64,000 bases of DNA, from contig JALORN010000021.1 of the NCBI GenBank assembly GCA_025458905.1, forward strand, positions 31,689-95,688, read 5' to 3'. Origin of the DNA: Steroidobacteraceae bacterium (GTDB lineage: Bacteria; Pseudomonadota; Gammaproteobacteria; Steroidobacterales; Steroidobacteraceae). The translations under genes and the position numbers were made by a program. This document shows positions 19,705 to 28,392 of the stretch, piece by piece; positions within the stretch are counted from its first letter, which is position 1, and each line of letters begins with the position of its first letter. The notes below the pieces were generated by a model that was not told the origin of the DNA, ran no database searches, and was given only the letters and a program-made list of their open reading frames with translations.

Positions 19705-22226
19705 GCGCCCGGCTCTGGGCCCAGCTCACGCTGGCGCAGTGGCGCGACCAGCCGCTGCGCACCCTGGTGACGCTGCTGGCGATCGCGGTCGGCGTCATGC
19801 TCGCCTCGGCGGTCTGGTTCGTGAACTCGGGTGCACTCGCGGAGTTCGGCCAGGCCACGCGCCGCCTGGTCGGCGAGGCCGACCTCGTGGTACGCGGGCC
19901 CTCGCGCACCGGCTTCGACGAGTCGCTGTATCCGGCGCTCGCAGCGCTGCCCGGCGTCGAGACCGCGAGCCCGGTGCTCGAGCTGGAAGTCGCGCTCGCC
20001 GGCCGGCGCGGGCCGCTGCGCGTGCTCGGCGTCGATCCGTTCCGCGCCGGGCAGATCCAGCCGCTGCTGTTCGGCGAGCTCTCGGGCGACTTCTTCGGCC
20101 TGTTCGAGCGCGACGGCGTGTTCCTCAGCGTCGCCGCGGCCGAGGACCTCGGCGTGCGCCCGGGTGGGCGCTTCGAGGTGCTGGTCGGCACCGAGAGCCG
20201 CAGCCTGCGCGTGCTCGGGCTGCTGTCGCGCGAGGCCTATCCGCAGCGGCTCGGCATCATGGACATCGCCTCGGCGCAGTGGACGCTCGGGCGGCTCGGC
20301 GCGCTCAACCGCATCGACCTGCGGCTCGCCCCGGGGACCGCGCCGGCCGCATTCCGCGAGCGCCTCGCGCGCGTGCTGCCGGCCGGCGTGCAGGCGATCG
20401 AGCCCGCGGTGGAGCGCGACCGCGCGGTGTCGGTGACGCGCGCCTATCGCGTCAACCTGAACATGCTGGCGCTGGTGTCGCTGCTGACCGGCGCCTTCCT
20501 GGTGTTCTCCACGCAGTCGCTGTCGGTGCTGCGGCGGCGCACCGGGCTCGCGCTGCTGCGGGCGCTCGGCCTCACGCGTGCGCAGCTGCAGCGCGCGCTG
20601 TTCGCCGAGGGGCTGCTGCTCGGCGCGCTCGGCTCCCTGCTCGGCGTCGTGGCAGGACACCTCGGCGCCGCCTGGCTGCTGCGCCGCATCGGCGGCGACC
20701 TCGGTGGCGGCCAGCTCGCGGTGACCGATGCCGCGCTCGCGCCGCAGCCGCTCGCGGCGCTGGCGTTCTTCGCGATCGGCACGGTGGTCGCGAGTGCCGG
20801 GGCCTGGGCACCGGCACGCGATGCCGCGAGCCGCCCGCCGGCGCAGGCGCTGAAGGCCGGCGACGCCGAGCCCTCGCTGGCGCGGCTGCGGGGCGTCGCG
20901 CCGGGCCTCGCACTGCTCGCCGTCGGCGCCGCGCTCGCCTTCCTGCCGGCGGTGGGCGGCATCCCGGTGTTCGGCTATCTCGCGGTCGCCGCGCTGCTGT
21001 TCGGCGGCGTACTGCTGGTGCCGCGGGTCACCGCCACGCTGCTCGCGCGCGCGCCGCGCACCGGGCGGATCGCGCTCGACGCCGGCCTCGCGCAGCTGCG
21101 CGGCGGCATCGGCCAGGTCACCGTCGGCCTCGCGGCCGTCATCGTGAGCTTCAGCCTGATGGTCGCGATGGCGATCATGGTGTTCTCGTTCCGCGAGTCC
21201 TTCGTACGCTGGCTCGGCGGCGTGCTGCCGGCCGACGTGCAGCTGCGCGTCGCGCAGGGCAGCGACACCGGCTACCTCGAGCCGGACCGGCAACGCGCGC
21301 TCGCGACCCTGCCCGGGATCGAGCGCGTCGAGTTCCGGCGCCTCGTGCCGCTGCTGCTCGACCCGGCGCTGCCTGCGATCACCGTGATCGCGCGCGACTT
21401 CGTGCCGGGCTCGGGGCCCGAGGTGCTGCCGCTGGTGCGCGAGGCCCCGGTGGCCGCCGCGCAGCCCGGCGACGCGCGCCTGCCCCGCGCCTGGATCTCC
21501 GAGGCGGTCGAGGATCTGTACGGCTGGCGCCCCGGCGATGCGCGCGAGCTGTCGTTCGCCGGCCGCCGCCAGCGCTTCCGCATCGCGGGCGTGTTCCGCG
21601 ACTACGGGCGCTCGACCGGTGCGATCGTCGTCGACCGCGCCGAGTACGCCCGGCTGAGCGGCGACGCGCGCGCCACCGAGGCGTCGTTCTGGCTCGCGCC
21701 CGGCACGCGCGCCGCGGCGGCGATCGCGGCGATCCGCGCACGGCTGCCGGGCGCCGGCAGCGCGGAGCTGCTCGAGTCCACGCAGGTGCGGGAGATCTCG
21801 CTGCGGATCTTCGACCGCGCCTTCCTCGTGACCTATGCGCTCGAGGCCGTGGCAGTCGGGATCGGGCTGCTCGGCGTGGCGTTCGCCGCCAGTTCCGGCG
21901 CACTCGCGCGCCGCGGCGAGTTCGCGATGCTGCGCCATCTCGGCATGCTGCGGCGACAGGTGCTGGCGATGCTCGCCGGCGAGGGCCTCCTCACCAGCCT
22001 GATCGGCGTGCTCTACGGCCTGCTGCTCGGCGGCCTCCTGTCGCTGGTGCTGGTCTACGTGATCAATCGCCAGTCGTTCAACTGGAGCGTCGAACTCGCG
22101 GTGCCGGGCACGCAGCTCGCCGCGATCTCGTTCGCCCTGGTGCTCGCCGCGGCACTGACCGCTACCCTCAGCGGCCGCGCCGCGATGAGCGGCGAGACGG
22201 TGCGTGCCGTGCGGGAGGACTGGTGA
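19701..22226 (+). CDS. FtsX-type ABC permease (two-FtsX-domain, AttF/AttG-like)
   Basis: The 841-residue protein has an N-terminal helix (TLVTLLAIAVGVMLASAVWFV), a periplasmic MacB_PCD-like domain, a first FtsX domain (about 255-380), a central pair of helices (ALLAVGAALAFLPAVGG and FGYLAVAALLFGG), a second periplasmic domain and a final FtsX domain (about 710-835). Its length matches permeases that combine two FtsX halves. The pathway substrate is unknown, but members of this class move lipids or lipoproteins across the inner membrane and periplasm. It overlaps both neighbours by 4 bp. Confidence 0.93.
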   Translation: MSARLWAQLTLAQWRDQPLRTLVTLLAIAVGVMLASAVWFVNSGALAEFGQATRRLVGEADLVVRGPSRTGFDESLYPALAALPGVETASPVLELEVALAGRRGPLRVLGVDPFRAGQIQPLLFGELSGDFFGLFERDGVFLSVAAAEDLGVRPGGRFEVLVGTESRSLRVLGLLSREAYPQRLGIMDIASAQWTLGRLGALNRIDLRLAPGTAPAAFRERLARVLPAGVQAIEPAVERDRAVSVTRAYRVNLNMLALVSLLTGAFLVFSTQSLSVLRRRTGLALLRALGLTRAQLQRALFAEGLLLGALGSLLGVVAGHLGAAWLLRRIGGDLGGGQLAVTDAALAPQPLAALAFFAIGTVVASAGAWAPARDAASRPPAQALKAGDAEPSLARLRGVAPGLALLAVGAALAFLPAVGGIPVFGYLAVAALLFGGVLLVPRVTATLLARAPRTGRIALDAGLAQLRGGIGQVTVGLAAVIVSFSLMVAMAIMVFSFRESFVRWLGGVLPADVQLRVAQGSDTGYLEPDRQRALATLPGIERVEFRRLVPLLLDPALPAITVIARDFVPGSGPEVLPLVREAPVAAAQPGDARLPRAWISEAVEDLYGWRPGDARELSFAGRRQRFRIAGVFRDYGRSTGAIVVDRAEYARLSGDARATEASFWLAPGTRAAAAIAAIRARLPGAGSAELLESTQVREISLRIFDRAFLVTYALEAVAVGIGLLGVAFAASSGALARRGEFAMLRHLGMLRRQVLAMLAGEGLLTSLIGVLYGLLLGGLLSLVLVYVINRQSFNWSVELAVPGTQLAAISFALVLAAALTATLSGRAAMSGETVRAVREDW

Positions 22227-23437
22227 GGCGGCAGCGCAGCGGTGAGGGGCGTGGTCCCGGATTGCGCGGCCTCGGCCGCCGGATCGCGGCCTCGCGCCGC
22301 GGGCCGCCGCGCCTCGTGGCACACGGCGCGCTGACGCTCGCGCTGGCGCTGGTGCTGGTGCTGGCGCTGGCCAGCGGTCTCGCGCCCGGCGCGCGCGCCG
22401 CGGAAGCCGCTGCAGCGGTGCGGCCGCCGCCGGCCGAGGTGGCGGCGGGCCGCGCGCTCGAGTTCCCGCGCGACCACGGCAGCCACCCGGACTACCGGAC
22501 CGAGTGGTGGTACGCCACCGGGTGGCTCGCCACCGAGTCCGGCGAGACGCTCGGCTTCCAGGTCACGTTCTTCCGTACCCGGCCGGACGCGGCTGACGTC
22601 GCCAACCCGAGCCGGTTCACGCCGTCGCAGATCGTGATCGCGCATGCCGCGATCAGCGACCGGCAGCGCGGTCGCCTGTGGAAGGCGCAGCGCGTCGCAC
22701 GTGCGGGCTTCGGCCTCGTCGAGGCACGGCAGGGCGACACCGGCGCCCGGCTCGACGGCTGGCGCTTCGTGCGCCGCGGCGCCGCCTACGAGGCCCGGGT
22801 CGCAGCCGAGGACTTCGGCTTCGAGCTGTCGCTCGAGCGCAGCCAGCCGCCGATGCTGAACGGGCGCGACGGCTACAGCCAGAAGGGGCCCCAGCCGCGC
22901 TCGGCGAGCTACTACTACAGCGTGCCGCAGCTGCGCGTCACCGGCAGCGTCGTGCGCCAGGGACGCAGCGAGCGCGTGACCGGCGACGCGTGGCTGGACC
23001 ACGAATGGTCGAGCGCCTATCTCGACGCCGAGGCCACCGGCTGGGACTGGATCGGCATCAACCTCGAGGACGGCGGTGCGCTGATGGCGTTCCGGATCCG
23101 CGGCCGCGACGGCCGCACACGCTGGGCCGGCGGCACGCTGCGCCGCCCCGACGGCAGCCAGCAGGCGTTCGGGCCGGACGAGGTCACGTTCGAGCCGGGC
23201 CGACGCTGGCGCTCGCCGCGCACGGGCGTCGAGTACCCGGTCGAGTTCGTCGTCCGCGCTGGCGGGCTGCGGATCGAGCTCGAGCCGCTGATGGACGACC
23301 AGGAGAGCGACACCCGCGGCTCGACGGGCGCGATCTACTGGGAAGGGGCGGTGGAGGCGAAGACCGCCGATCGCGGCATGATCGGGCGCGGCTACCTGGA
23401 GCTCACCGGCTACGGCGCGCCGCTGGCGCTGCCCTGA
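22223..23437 (+). CDS. Lipocalin-like CrtC/AttH domain protein, ABC-exporter associated
   Basis: The 404-residue protein starts at GTG overlapping the permease stop. A repetitive Leu/Ala/Val signal segment (residues of about 37-58, from a GCTGGT/GCTGGC repeat) is followed by the AttH/CrtC fold: LEFPRDHGSHPDYRTEWWY, GFQVTFFRTRP, AWLDHEWSS and GWDWIGINLEDGG. CrtC is a carotenoid hydratase, but the clustered genes fit AttH, a periplasmic lipocalin that probably receives a lipid from the ABC permease. The last 28 bp overlap DUF3297 tail to tail. Confidence 0.9.
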   Translation: MRRQRSGEGRGPGLRGLGRRIAASRRGPPRLVAHGALTLALALVLVLALASGLAPGARAAEAAAAVRPPPAEVAAGRALEFPRDHGSHPDYRTEWWYATGWLATESGETLGFQVTFFRTRPDAADVANPSRFTPSQIVIAHAAISDRQRGRLWKAQRVARAGFGLVEARQGDTGARLDGWRFVRRGAAYEARVAAEDFGFELSLERSQPPMLNGRDGYSQKGPQPRSASYYYSVPQLRVTGSVVRQGRSERVTGDAWLDHEWSSAYLDAEATGWDWIGINLEDGGALMAFRIRGRDGRTRWAGGTLRRPDGSQQAFGPDEVTFEPGRRWRSPRTGVEYPVEFVVRAGGLRIELEPLMDDQESDTRGSTGAIYWEGAVEAKTADRGMIGRGYLELTGYGAPLALP

Positions 23438-23694
23438 GCCGGCGCCGTCGTGGGCGCCGGGTCCTTGAGGTAAGGCTCGACCTTTCCCTTGAGCTTGATC
23501 GTCAGCGGCTGGCCGCGCCGGTCGAGGGTCTTGCCGACGCTGGTGCGGATCCAGCCTTCGGAGATGCAGTACTCCTCCACGTTGGTGCGCTCGGCACCGT
23601 TGAAGCGGATGCCGACGCCGCGCGCCAGGAGCTTCTCGTCGTAGAACTTGCTGCGCGGGTCCACGCTCAGGCGGTCGGGCAGGGTATCGCTCAT
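23410..23694 (-). CDS. DUF3297 family protein
   Basis: The 94-residue cytoplasmic protein matches DUF3297: DRLSVDPRSKFYDEKLLARGVGIRFNG, TNVEEYCISEGW and LTIKLKGKVEPYLKD. These are small glutathione-peroxidase-adjacent proteins of unknown function in Proteobacteria. The C-terminal tail (TTAPAQGSASGAP) is not part of the usual family and overlaps the preceding lipocalin-like gene. Confidence 0.9.
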   Translation of the reverse strand: MSDTLPDRLSVDPRSKFYDEKLLARGVGIRFNGAERTNVEEYCISEGWIRTSVGKTLDRRGQPLTIKLKGKVEPYLKDPAPTTAPAQGSASGAP

Positions 23695-23785
23695 TCAGGT
23701 CTCTCCGGTCGAAGCTGCGCAGTCTGCCACGACGCGCCCTCGTGGCCACCGTCGACTGCCGCGACGCGCAAACGCGCGCGGCAAC

Positions 23786-24871
23786 TCATCGCGCCGGAGG
23801 CGTGCCCCGGTCGGCCAGCTTGCAGCGCGCGCTGAATGCACCGCTGGTGAAGCCCGTGCGGTCGCTCGCGGCACTGGCCCAGGACATCGCGAGGAGCTCC
23901 GACGCGTCGGCTGGATCGCCGGGATCGCCGTCGTAGAGATACAGCCGCAGCAGGTCCTCGAAGTTGCGGCCCGAGCTCGATGGCCACATGCCGCGCAGCA
24001 GCTCGAGCGTGAACGTCCGCGCAGCGCCCGGCTGCGGCCGCCACGCGTGCCGGTCCCCGCGGTCGTGCAGGCGCACGCCGTTCAGCACCGAAGCGGCCTC
24101 GCCCGGCGGGCGCCAGGTCACGAAGCACTCGAAGTCGCGCGCCTTGTCGAGCCGCCACGCCGTCTGGTCCTCGCGCCCGAACACGATCCTCCCCGACGCG
24201 TCGCGACCGGCGAAGTTGATCCACTGCTGGCCCTCGTTCTGGGTGAACTCCCAGGTGAAGTCCATCGGCGCGCCGGTGCGGCGCGAGGTGCCCTTGCACT
24301 CGCCCGGCGCAGTGCGGCCGACGAGCTGCCGGCCGTCCAGCCGCCAGAAGATGTCGCAACCCGCAATGCCCGTCGCCGGCTCCAGCTCGGAAGGGGACAG
24401 ATTTATTTTTCCCGGATCGACGACAGGGCCGTTCCTGTCCGGGAAAAATAAATCCGTCCCCTTTTTCGTGAGGCGGCGGGGGGACATGCGGACGGCGCGG
24501 CGCGGCTCGTCGACCGTGAGCGTCCACACCTGCAGCTCGGCCAGGTCGAGCGGTGCGGTCTTGCCGCCGTTGCGGACCTCGAACAGCAGCACGTGCTCAC
24601 CGACCTCGGGTGCGTCGAGACGGTGGTAGGCGCGATAGATCCGTGAATGCACCTCGATGCCCGGCGTCTTCTGCTCGCGCTCGAAGAACACCTGCGCCGC
24701 GTTGTCGTACTCGCCCGGCAGCCAGGCCATCAGGTCGCGCAGCACCACGCGCAGCTCCGGCGCGGAGTCGGTCGCCGTCGCGGGGACGGACACCCCGGCG
24801 AGCGCGACGGCAGCCAGCAGCGGCATCGCCGCCAGGCTGCGCGGCGCGCCGGCGCGGAGGCGCAGCCTCAC
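23786..24871 (-). CDS. CpeT-like exported protein (paralogue 2), carrying an in-frame palindromic repeat
   Basis: The 361-residue protein starts at GTG and has a signal peptide (cleavage near PATATDS). The mature N-terminus has LMAWLPGEYDNAAQVFFERE, and a later block has GCDIFWRLDGRQLVGRT then GECKG, matching paralogue 3 (28389-29417; LLPGRYDNSNQHYFD, DGCDYYFKRRADHFRGRQ, KACQF). Between MSPRRL and ELEPATG lies an extra segment of about 25 residues (containing GTDLFFPD and PGKINLSP) that is encoded by the hairpin repeat at 24391-24463 and is absent from the paralogues. The reading frame is kept. The gene follows the lipoprotein SDR by 17 bp in the same direction. Confidence 0.82.
   Translation of the reverse strand: MRLRLRAGAPRSLAAMPLLAAVALAGVSVPATATDSAPELRVVLRDLMAWLPGEYDNAAQVFFEREQKTPGIEVHSRIYRAYHRLDAPEVGEHVLLFEVRNGGKTAPLDLAELQVWTLTVDEPRRAVRMSPRRLTKKGTDLFFPDRNGPVVDPGKINLSPSELEPATGIAGCDIFWRLDGRQLVGRTAPGECKGTSRRTGAPMDFTWEFTQNEGQQWINFAGRDASGRIVFGREDQTAWRLDKARDFECFVTWRPPGEAASVLNGVRLHDRGDRHAWRPQPGAARTFTLELLRGMWPSSSGRNFEDLLRLYLYDGDPGDPADASELLAMSWASAASDRTGFTSGAFSARCKLADRGTPPAR
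24391..24463. repeat. Full palindromic REP-like element inserted in a reading frame
   Basis: Two 26-bp arms (24391-24416 and 24438-24463) are inverted repeats with one mismatch: AAGGGGACAGATTTATTTTT then CCCGGA, against the same sequence with GACGG. The 21-bp loop holds a smaller GACAGG/CCTGTC inverted repeat. Single-stranded it would fold into a long hairpin. Its AT-rich core is unlike the surrounding 70% GC DNA. Half-copies occur at 50887-50910 and 51430-51451. The element resembles REP sequences mobilised by Y1 (RAYT) transposases, but no transposase is present in this window. Confidence 0.85.
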
Positions 24872-24888
24872 CGGGCCCCCACTCGCGA

Positions 24889-25677
24889 TCAGTCCCGCGG
24901 AATCGCCGCCCAGGCCGCGCGCCAGCCCTCGAGCGGCAGTTGCTTGTCGGCCGTGAGGTTGACGGTCTTGCCGAGCGCAGCCGGGTTACCCAGCGCGCCC
25001 GCCATGACCAGCCCGACGTCCGCGCGGCACACCGTACCGGGGCCCCGGGACTCCTTGGCCGAGTACAGCGCCAGCGGCTCCTTGCCCTCGGAGCACTCGG
25101 GCTGGCCCGGGAAGGGCTTGAGCCCACCGGGACGCACGATGGTGTAGGGCACGCCGGACGCACGCAGGCTGGCCTCGCCTCGCCCCTTCCATTCCAGCAC
25201 CATGCCGCACATCGCGTTCAACGCCGCCTTGGGATCCGCATCGCCTGCGCCGAGCGACGACATCAGCACCAGTTGCCGGACGCCAGCGGCCTTGGACGCG
25301 GCCGCGAGCTTCTCGATGCCCCGGTAATCGACGTCCGCCGGCGAGCCACCCTCGGCGAACGGCTTGCGCGGCACGCAGTTCGCGCCGATGGTCGAGAGCA
25401 CGTAGTCGGCGCCCTTCAGCCCCGCAGCGAGGCTGGCGGCATTGGTGACGTCACCGGCCACGACCTGGACGCCATCGGGCAGGCCCTTGACGCGGCTCGG
25501 GTCCCGCACCATGACGCGCACCTCGTAGCCTTGCGACTTGAGGATCCGCGCCAGCGGCGCACCGCTCTGACCGCCGCCGATCACGACGGCCGTCTTCGGC
25601 CCGGCGTCCCGCGTCGTCGCGCAGCCGAGCAGGGTCGCAGAGACCAGGAACAGGGCGAACAGCTTGTGATGACTCAT
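24889..25677 (-). CDS. NmrA/SDR-like NAD(P)-binding protein with a lipoprotein signal
   Basis: The 262-residue product begins MSHHKLFALFLVSATLLGC, a lipoprotein signal with lipobox LLGC at residue 19. It is followed by an atypical SDR/NmrA fold: dinucleotide motif AVVIGGGQSGAPLARIL, VRDPSRVKGL, VVAGDVTNAASL, YVLSTIGAN and LVLMSSLGAG. Such folds are usually cytoplasmic and bind NAD(P)H, so anchoring outside the cytoplasm is unusual. A GGAG lies about 10 bp before the ATG. It is divergent from the TonB receptor gene and precedes CpeT-like paralogue 2 by 17 bp. Confidence 0.85.
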   Translation of the reverse strand: MSHHKLFALFLVSATLLGCATTRDAGPKTAVVIGGGQSGAPLARILKSQGYEVRVMVRDPSRVKGLPDGVQVVAGDVTNAASLAAGLKGADYVLSTIGANCVPRKPFAEGGSPADVDYRGIEKLAAASKAAGVRQLVLMSSLGAGDADPKAALNAMCGMVLEWKGRGEASLRASGVPYTIVRPGGLKPFPGQPECSEGKEPLALYSAKESRGPGTVCRADVGLVMAGALGNPAALGKTVNLTADKQLPLEGWRAAWAAIPRD

Positions 25678-25812
25678 CGAGTTTGGCTCCGGGGAAGATC
25701 CTGTCGGCGCGCAGGGTAGACCGGAAGCGCGCGCGCGGGAAGCCCGGCACTGCGTCCGACGGGCCTGCCGCCGGGCCACCACGGAAGATTAGGCGCGTGT
25801 CCGAGGCGCTTC

Positions 25813-25841
25813 TTGCATACGTGTGCAACCGTTTGCATACT
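25813..25841 (+). promoter_or_regulatory. Promoter with LacI-type operator upstream of the TonB receptor
   Basis: TGCAACCGTTTGCA (25824-25837) is a 14-bp inverted repeat with the central CG typical of LacI/GalR operators. Direct repeats of TTGCATAC flank it at 25813-25820 and 25833-25840, 20 bp apart. A possible -35 (TTGCAT, 25813) and -10 (CATACT, 25836; 4 of 6 matches) with a 17-bp spacer place the operator inside the promoter, as expected for repression. The regulator is not encoded in this window. Confidence 0.5.
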
Positions 25842-25899
25842 CCAGTCGTCGCGGCCGCCCGTCGCGGCGGGTCACCTGAAGAGAGGGGGGTCTCCGAGC

Positions 25900-28392
25900 A
25901 TGAGTCGTGCCACGTCGGCAGCCGTCGGCTGCATCGTTGCGCTGGGGTTCGTCGCGCCTCCAGCCCAGGCGCAGGTCCCGCCACAGGATCCGCAGGCCCT
26001 CGAGGAAGTGGTCGTCACCGCGCGCAAGCGCGCCGAGAGCCTCCAGGAGATTCCGCTGTCCATCTCGGTGCTGAGCGCCGACATGATCCGCGACCAGGGC
26101 GTGGCCCGCATCGACGACATCGCCCGGCTGACGCCCGGCCTCACGTTCGACACCGGCCTCTCGCGGGCGGACACCCGGCCCGCGATCAGGGGCCTGCAGG
26201 CCGAGCGAGGCCGGCCGAGCGTCGCGATCCTGCTCGATGGGCAGGACGTGTCCGGCCAGGGGCTCGTGGTGGGGGCGACGTCATCCGTCAACCTCTCGCT
26301 CGTCGATCTGGAGCGCATCGAGGTGGTGCGCGGCCCGCAGTCGGTGCTCTACGGACGGTCTGCGTTCGGCGGCGCGATCAACTACATCAGCAAGCGGCCG
26401 ACGTTCGAGTGGGAGAGCCGCGTCACGGCCGAGGTGGCCGAGGGGAACCTGCGCGACTACCGGCTCGCGGTCAGCGGCCCGGTGATCGAGAACCGGCTGG
26501 CGCTGCGCGCCAACGTCGTCTCGCGCAAGTTCGACGGCTTCTACGTGAATCCCGTGACCGGCGAGGACCTCGGCGGCGAGGACACCCTCGGCGGCGCGGT
26601 GTCGGCGCTGTTCAAGCCGTCGGACTCGGTCTCGATCTTCGTCCGCTACCAGTACAGCGACGACGAGTTCGCCCAGAGCGCCGCGGTCAACGTGCCGACC
26701 AACTCGCGCCTGCCGGTGATCGGCGGGACGTTCTCGGCCTTCCCGGGCGCGCCGGCGTCGCCCTGCCCGGCCAACCTCGCGGGTGTCCCGCCTGCCATCC
26801 TGAACGCGTGCACCCGCGGCGTGTTCACCGGCGAGATCGTCGCCGACCGCTCGCAGCTGCAGTTCTCGGCGAGCCCCTTCACCGGGCGGGCCTTCACGGG
26901 GCTCGACATCGTGCAGCAGATCGCCTCGGCCGAGGTCGTGTGGCAGTCGGATCTCGGCACGGTGACCTACCAGTTCAGCTGGCGCGACAACGATTCGAGC
27001 AACCTCTACGACAACGACTTCTCCGATGCACCGCAGCCGAGCCGGACGGTCCTCTCGCTGAGCTCGGCCGCCGACGGCTACTCGACCGACAGCCACCTGA
27101 ACCACGAGATCCGCTGGACCCGCGCCTTCGAGCGCGTCGAGATGCTGGTCGGGGCGCAGTGGTTCAGGGAGGACTCGGAGGCGATCGACCTCGGGCAGAT
27201 CTGGCTGCGCAACCCCAACTCGATATTCGCAGCCCCGATCCCCGGTTTCGCGCCCCTCGGCATCCGGCGCACGCCATCGCCGCGGGCGTTCCCGAATTCC
27301 ACGACGCGCTCCACCGACTACCGGGGCCTGTTCGCGTCGCTGGGCTGGCAGGCCACGGAAGCGCTGCAGCTCACCTTCGAGGGCCGCTACAACCGCGAGG
27401 ATGCGGACTACACCGCCTCGGGCTTCACGTCGGACCAGGTCACCTACCTGCAGCTGACGCCGATGTGCCCCCCGGGCCAGCCCGGCCTCGCGTCGTCGTG
27501 TGGCCTGCGGGAGTCCATCGAGCAGTCGAAGTTCTCGCCGCGGGTGTCCGCGGACTATGCGTTCGGCCAGGACGTGCATGCCTATGCGAGCTACGCGCGC
27601 GGCTTCAAGCCCGGCGGCATCAACGCTGCCGGCGTCACCACCTTCAGCGGTGCCCGCTACTCGGAGGAACTGGTCGACGCCTACGAGATCGGCGTGAAGT
27701 CGCGACTGGCGGATGGCCGGGTCCTGCTCAATGCCGCGCTCTTCTACAACGACTACACCGACCAGCAGATCGGCATCCAGCGCCTGGACCCGGTGACGAA
27801 CCTCGTCGGTCCGTTCACGGTCAACGCGGGCAAGGTGGAAACCCAGGGCCTCGAGCTCGACGCGCGCGTGCGCCTCGGCGAGAGCTGGACCCTGAGCGGC
27901 GCCTATGCGCTGACGGACGCGTCCTTCGCGGAGTTCGTGATCGGCACGCTGGCGTCGCCGCAGCAGCGCGCCGAGGCGGGGAACGCGTCCGGGGACTTCT
28001 CGGGCAAGGACGTCGCGCGCAATTCCAGGCACGCGGTGAACGTCGCACTGCTGTACCGGTCGGGGACTCCGCTGTTCGACGACGTGCGTTTCGTCGGCGA
28101 GCTGATCGGCACCTACCGCTCCAAGCGCTTCACCGACGAGACCAACCTGGCCGTGCTGCCCGCCTACTCCCTCGCCGACCTGCGTCTCGGCCTCGAGTCG
28201 CCGCACTGGGGCGCTTCGCTGTACGTCAGCAACCTGTTCGGTGACGACACCATCCGCAACGCGCAACGCTTCGTCGACATCGGGGCGACGGACGTCGCCT
28301 TCGTGCCGGTTCGTGCCTACCTCGCCTACCTGCCGCCCGAGCGACAGGCGGGCCTGCGCTTCGAGTACCGGTTCGGGGGCGCAGCCCAGTGA
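25900..28392 (+). CDS. TonB-dependent outer-membrane receptor
   Basis: The 830-residue receptor has a signal peptide ending APPAQAQ, a TonB-box-like EEVVVTARKR, a plug domain (RPAIRGLQAERG, VAILLDGQDV, LERIEVVRGPQSVLYGRSAFGGAINYI) and a beta-barrel ending in an aromatic residue-containing strand. The start is chosen for the GAGAGGGG ribosome-binding site at about 25881 and the signal peptide. TonB receptors import siderophores, B12, sugars or other large nutrients; the substrate is not readable. The stop overlaps the start of CpeT-like paralogue 3 (GTGA), and a LacI-type operator precedes the gene. Confidence 0.93.
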   Translation: MSRATSAAVGCIVALGFVAPPAQAQVPPQDPQALEEVVVTARKRAESLQEIPLSISVLSADMIRDQGVARIDDIARLTPGLTFDTGLSRADTRPAIRGLQAERGRPSVAILLDGQDVSGQGLVVGATSSVNLSLVDLERIEVVRGPQSVLYGRSAFGGAINYISKRPTFEWESRVTAEVAEGNLRDYRLAVSGPVIENRLALRANVVSRKFDGFYVNPVTGEDLGGEDTLGGAVSALFKPSDSVSIFVRYQYSDDEFAQSAAVNVPTNSRLPVIGGTFSAFPGAPASPCPANLAGVPPAILNACTRGVFTGEIVADRSQLQFSASPFTGRAFTGLDIVQQIASAEVVWQSDLGTVTYQFSWRDNDSSNLYDNDFSDAPQPSRTVLSLSSAADGYSTDSHLNHEIRWTRAFERVEMLVGAQWFREDSEAIDLGQIWLRNPNSIFAAPIPGFAPLGIRRTPSPRAFPNSTTRSTDYRGLFASLGWQATEALQLTFEGRYNREDADYTASGFTSDQVTYLQLTPMCPPGQPGLASSCGLRESIEQSKFSPRVSADYAFGQDVHAYASYARGFKPGGINAAGVTTFSGARYSEELVDAYEIGVKSRLADGRVLLNAALFYNDYTDQQIGIQRLDPVTNLVGPFTVNAGKVETQGLELDARVRLGESWTLSGAYALTDASFAEFVIGTLASPQQRAEAGNASGDFSGKDVARNSRHAVNVALLYRSGTPLFDDVRFVGELIGTYRSKRFTDETNLAVLPAYSLADLRLGLESPHWGASLYVSNLFGDDTIRNAQRFVDIGATDVAFVPVRAYLAYLPPERQAGLRFEYRFGGAAQ

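Noticed and set aside
19308..22322. Long minus-strand open frame (1004 codons) opposite the FtsX permease
   Set aside because: Low-complexity Arg/Gln/His translation; the plus strand has clear permease topology and 4-bp overlaps with both neighbours.
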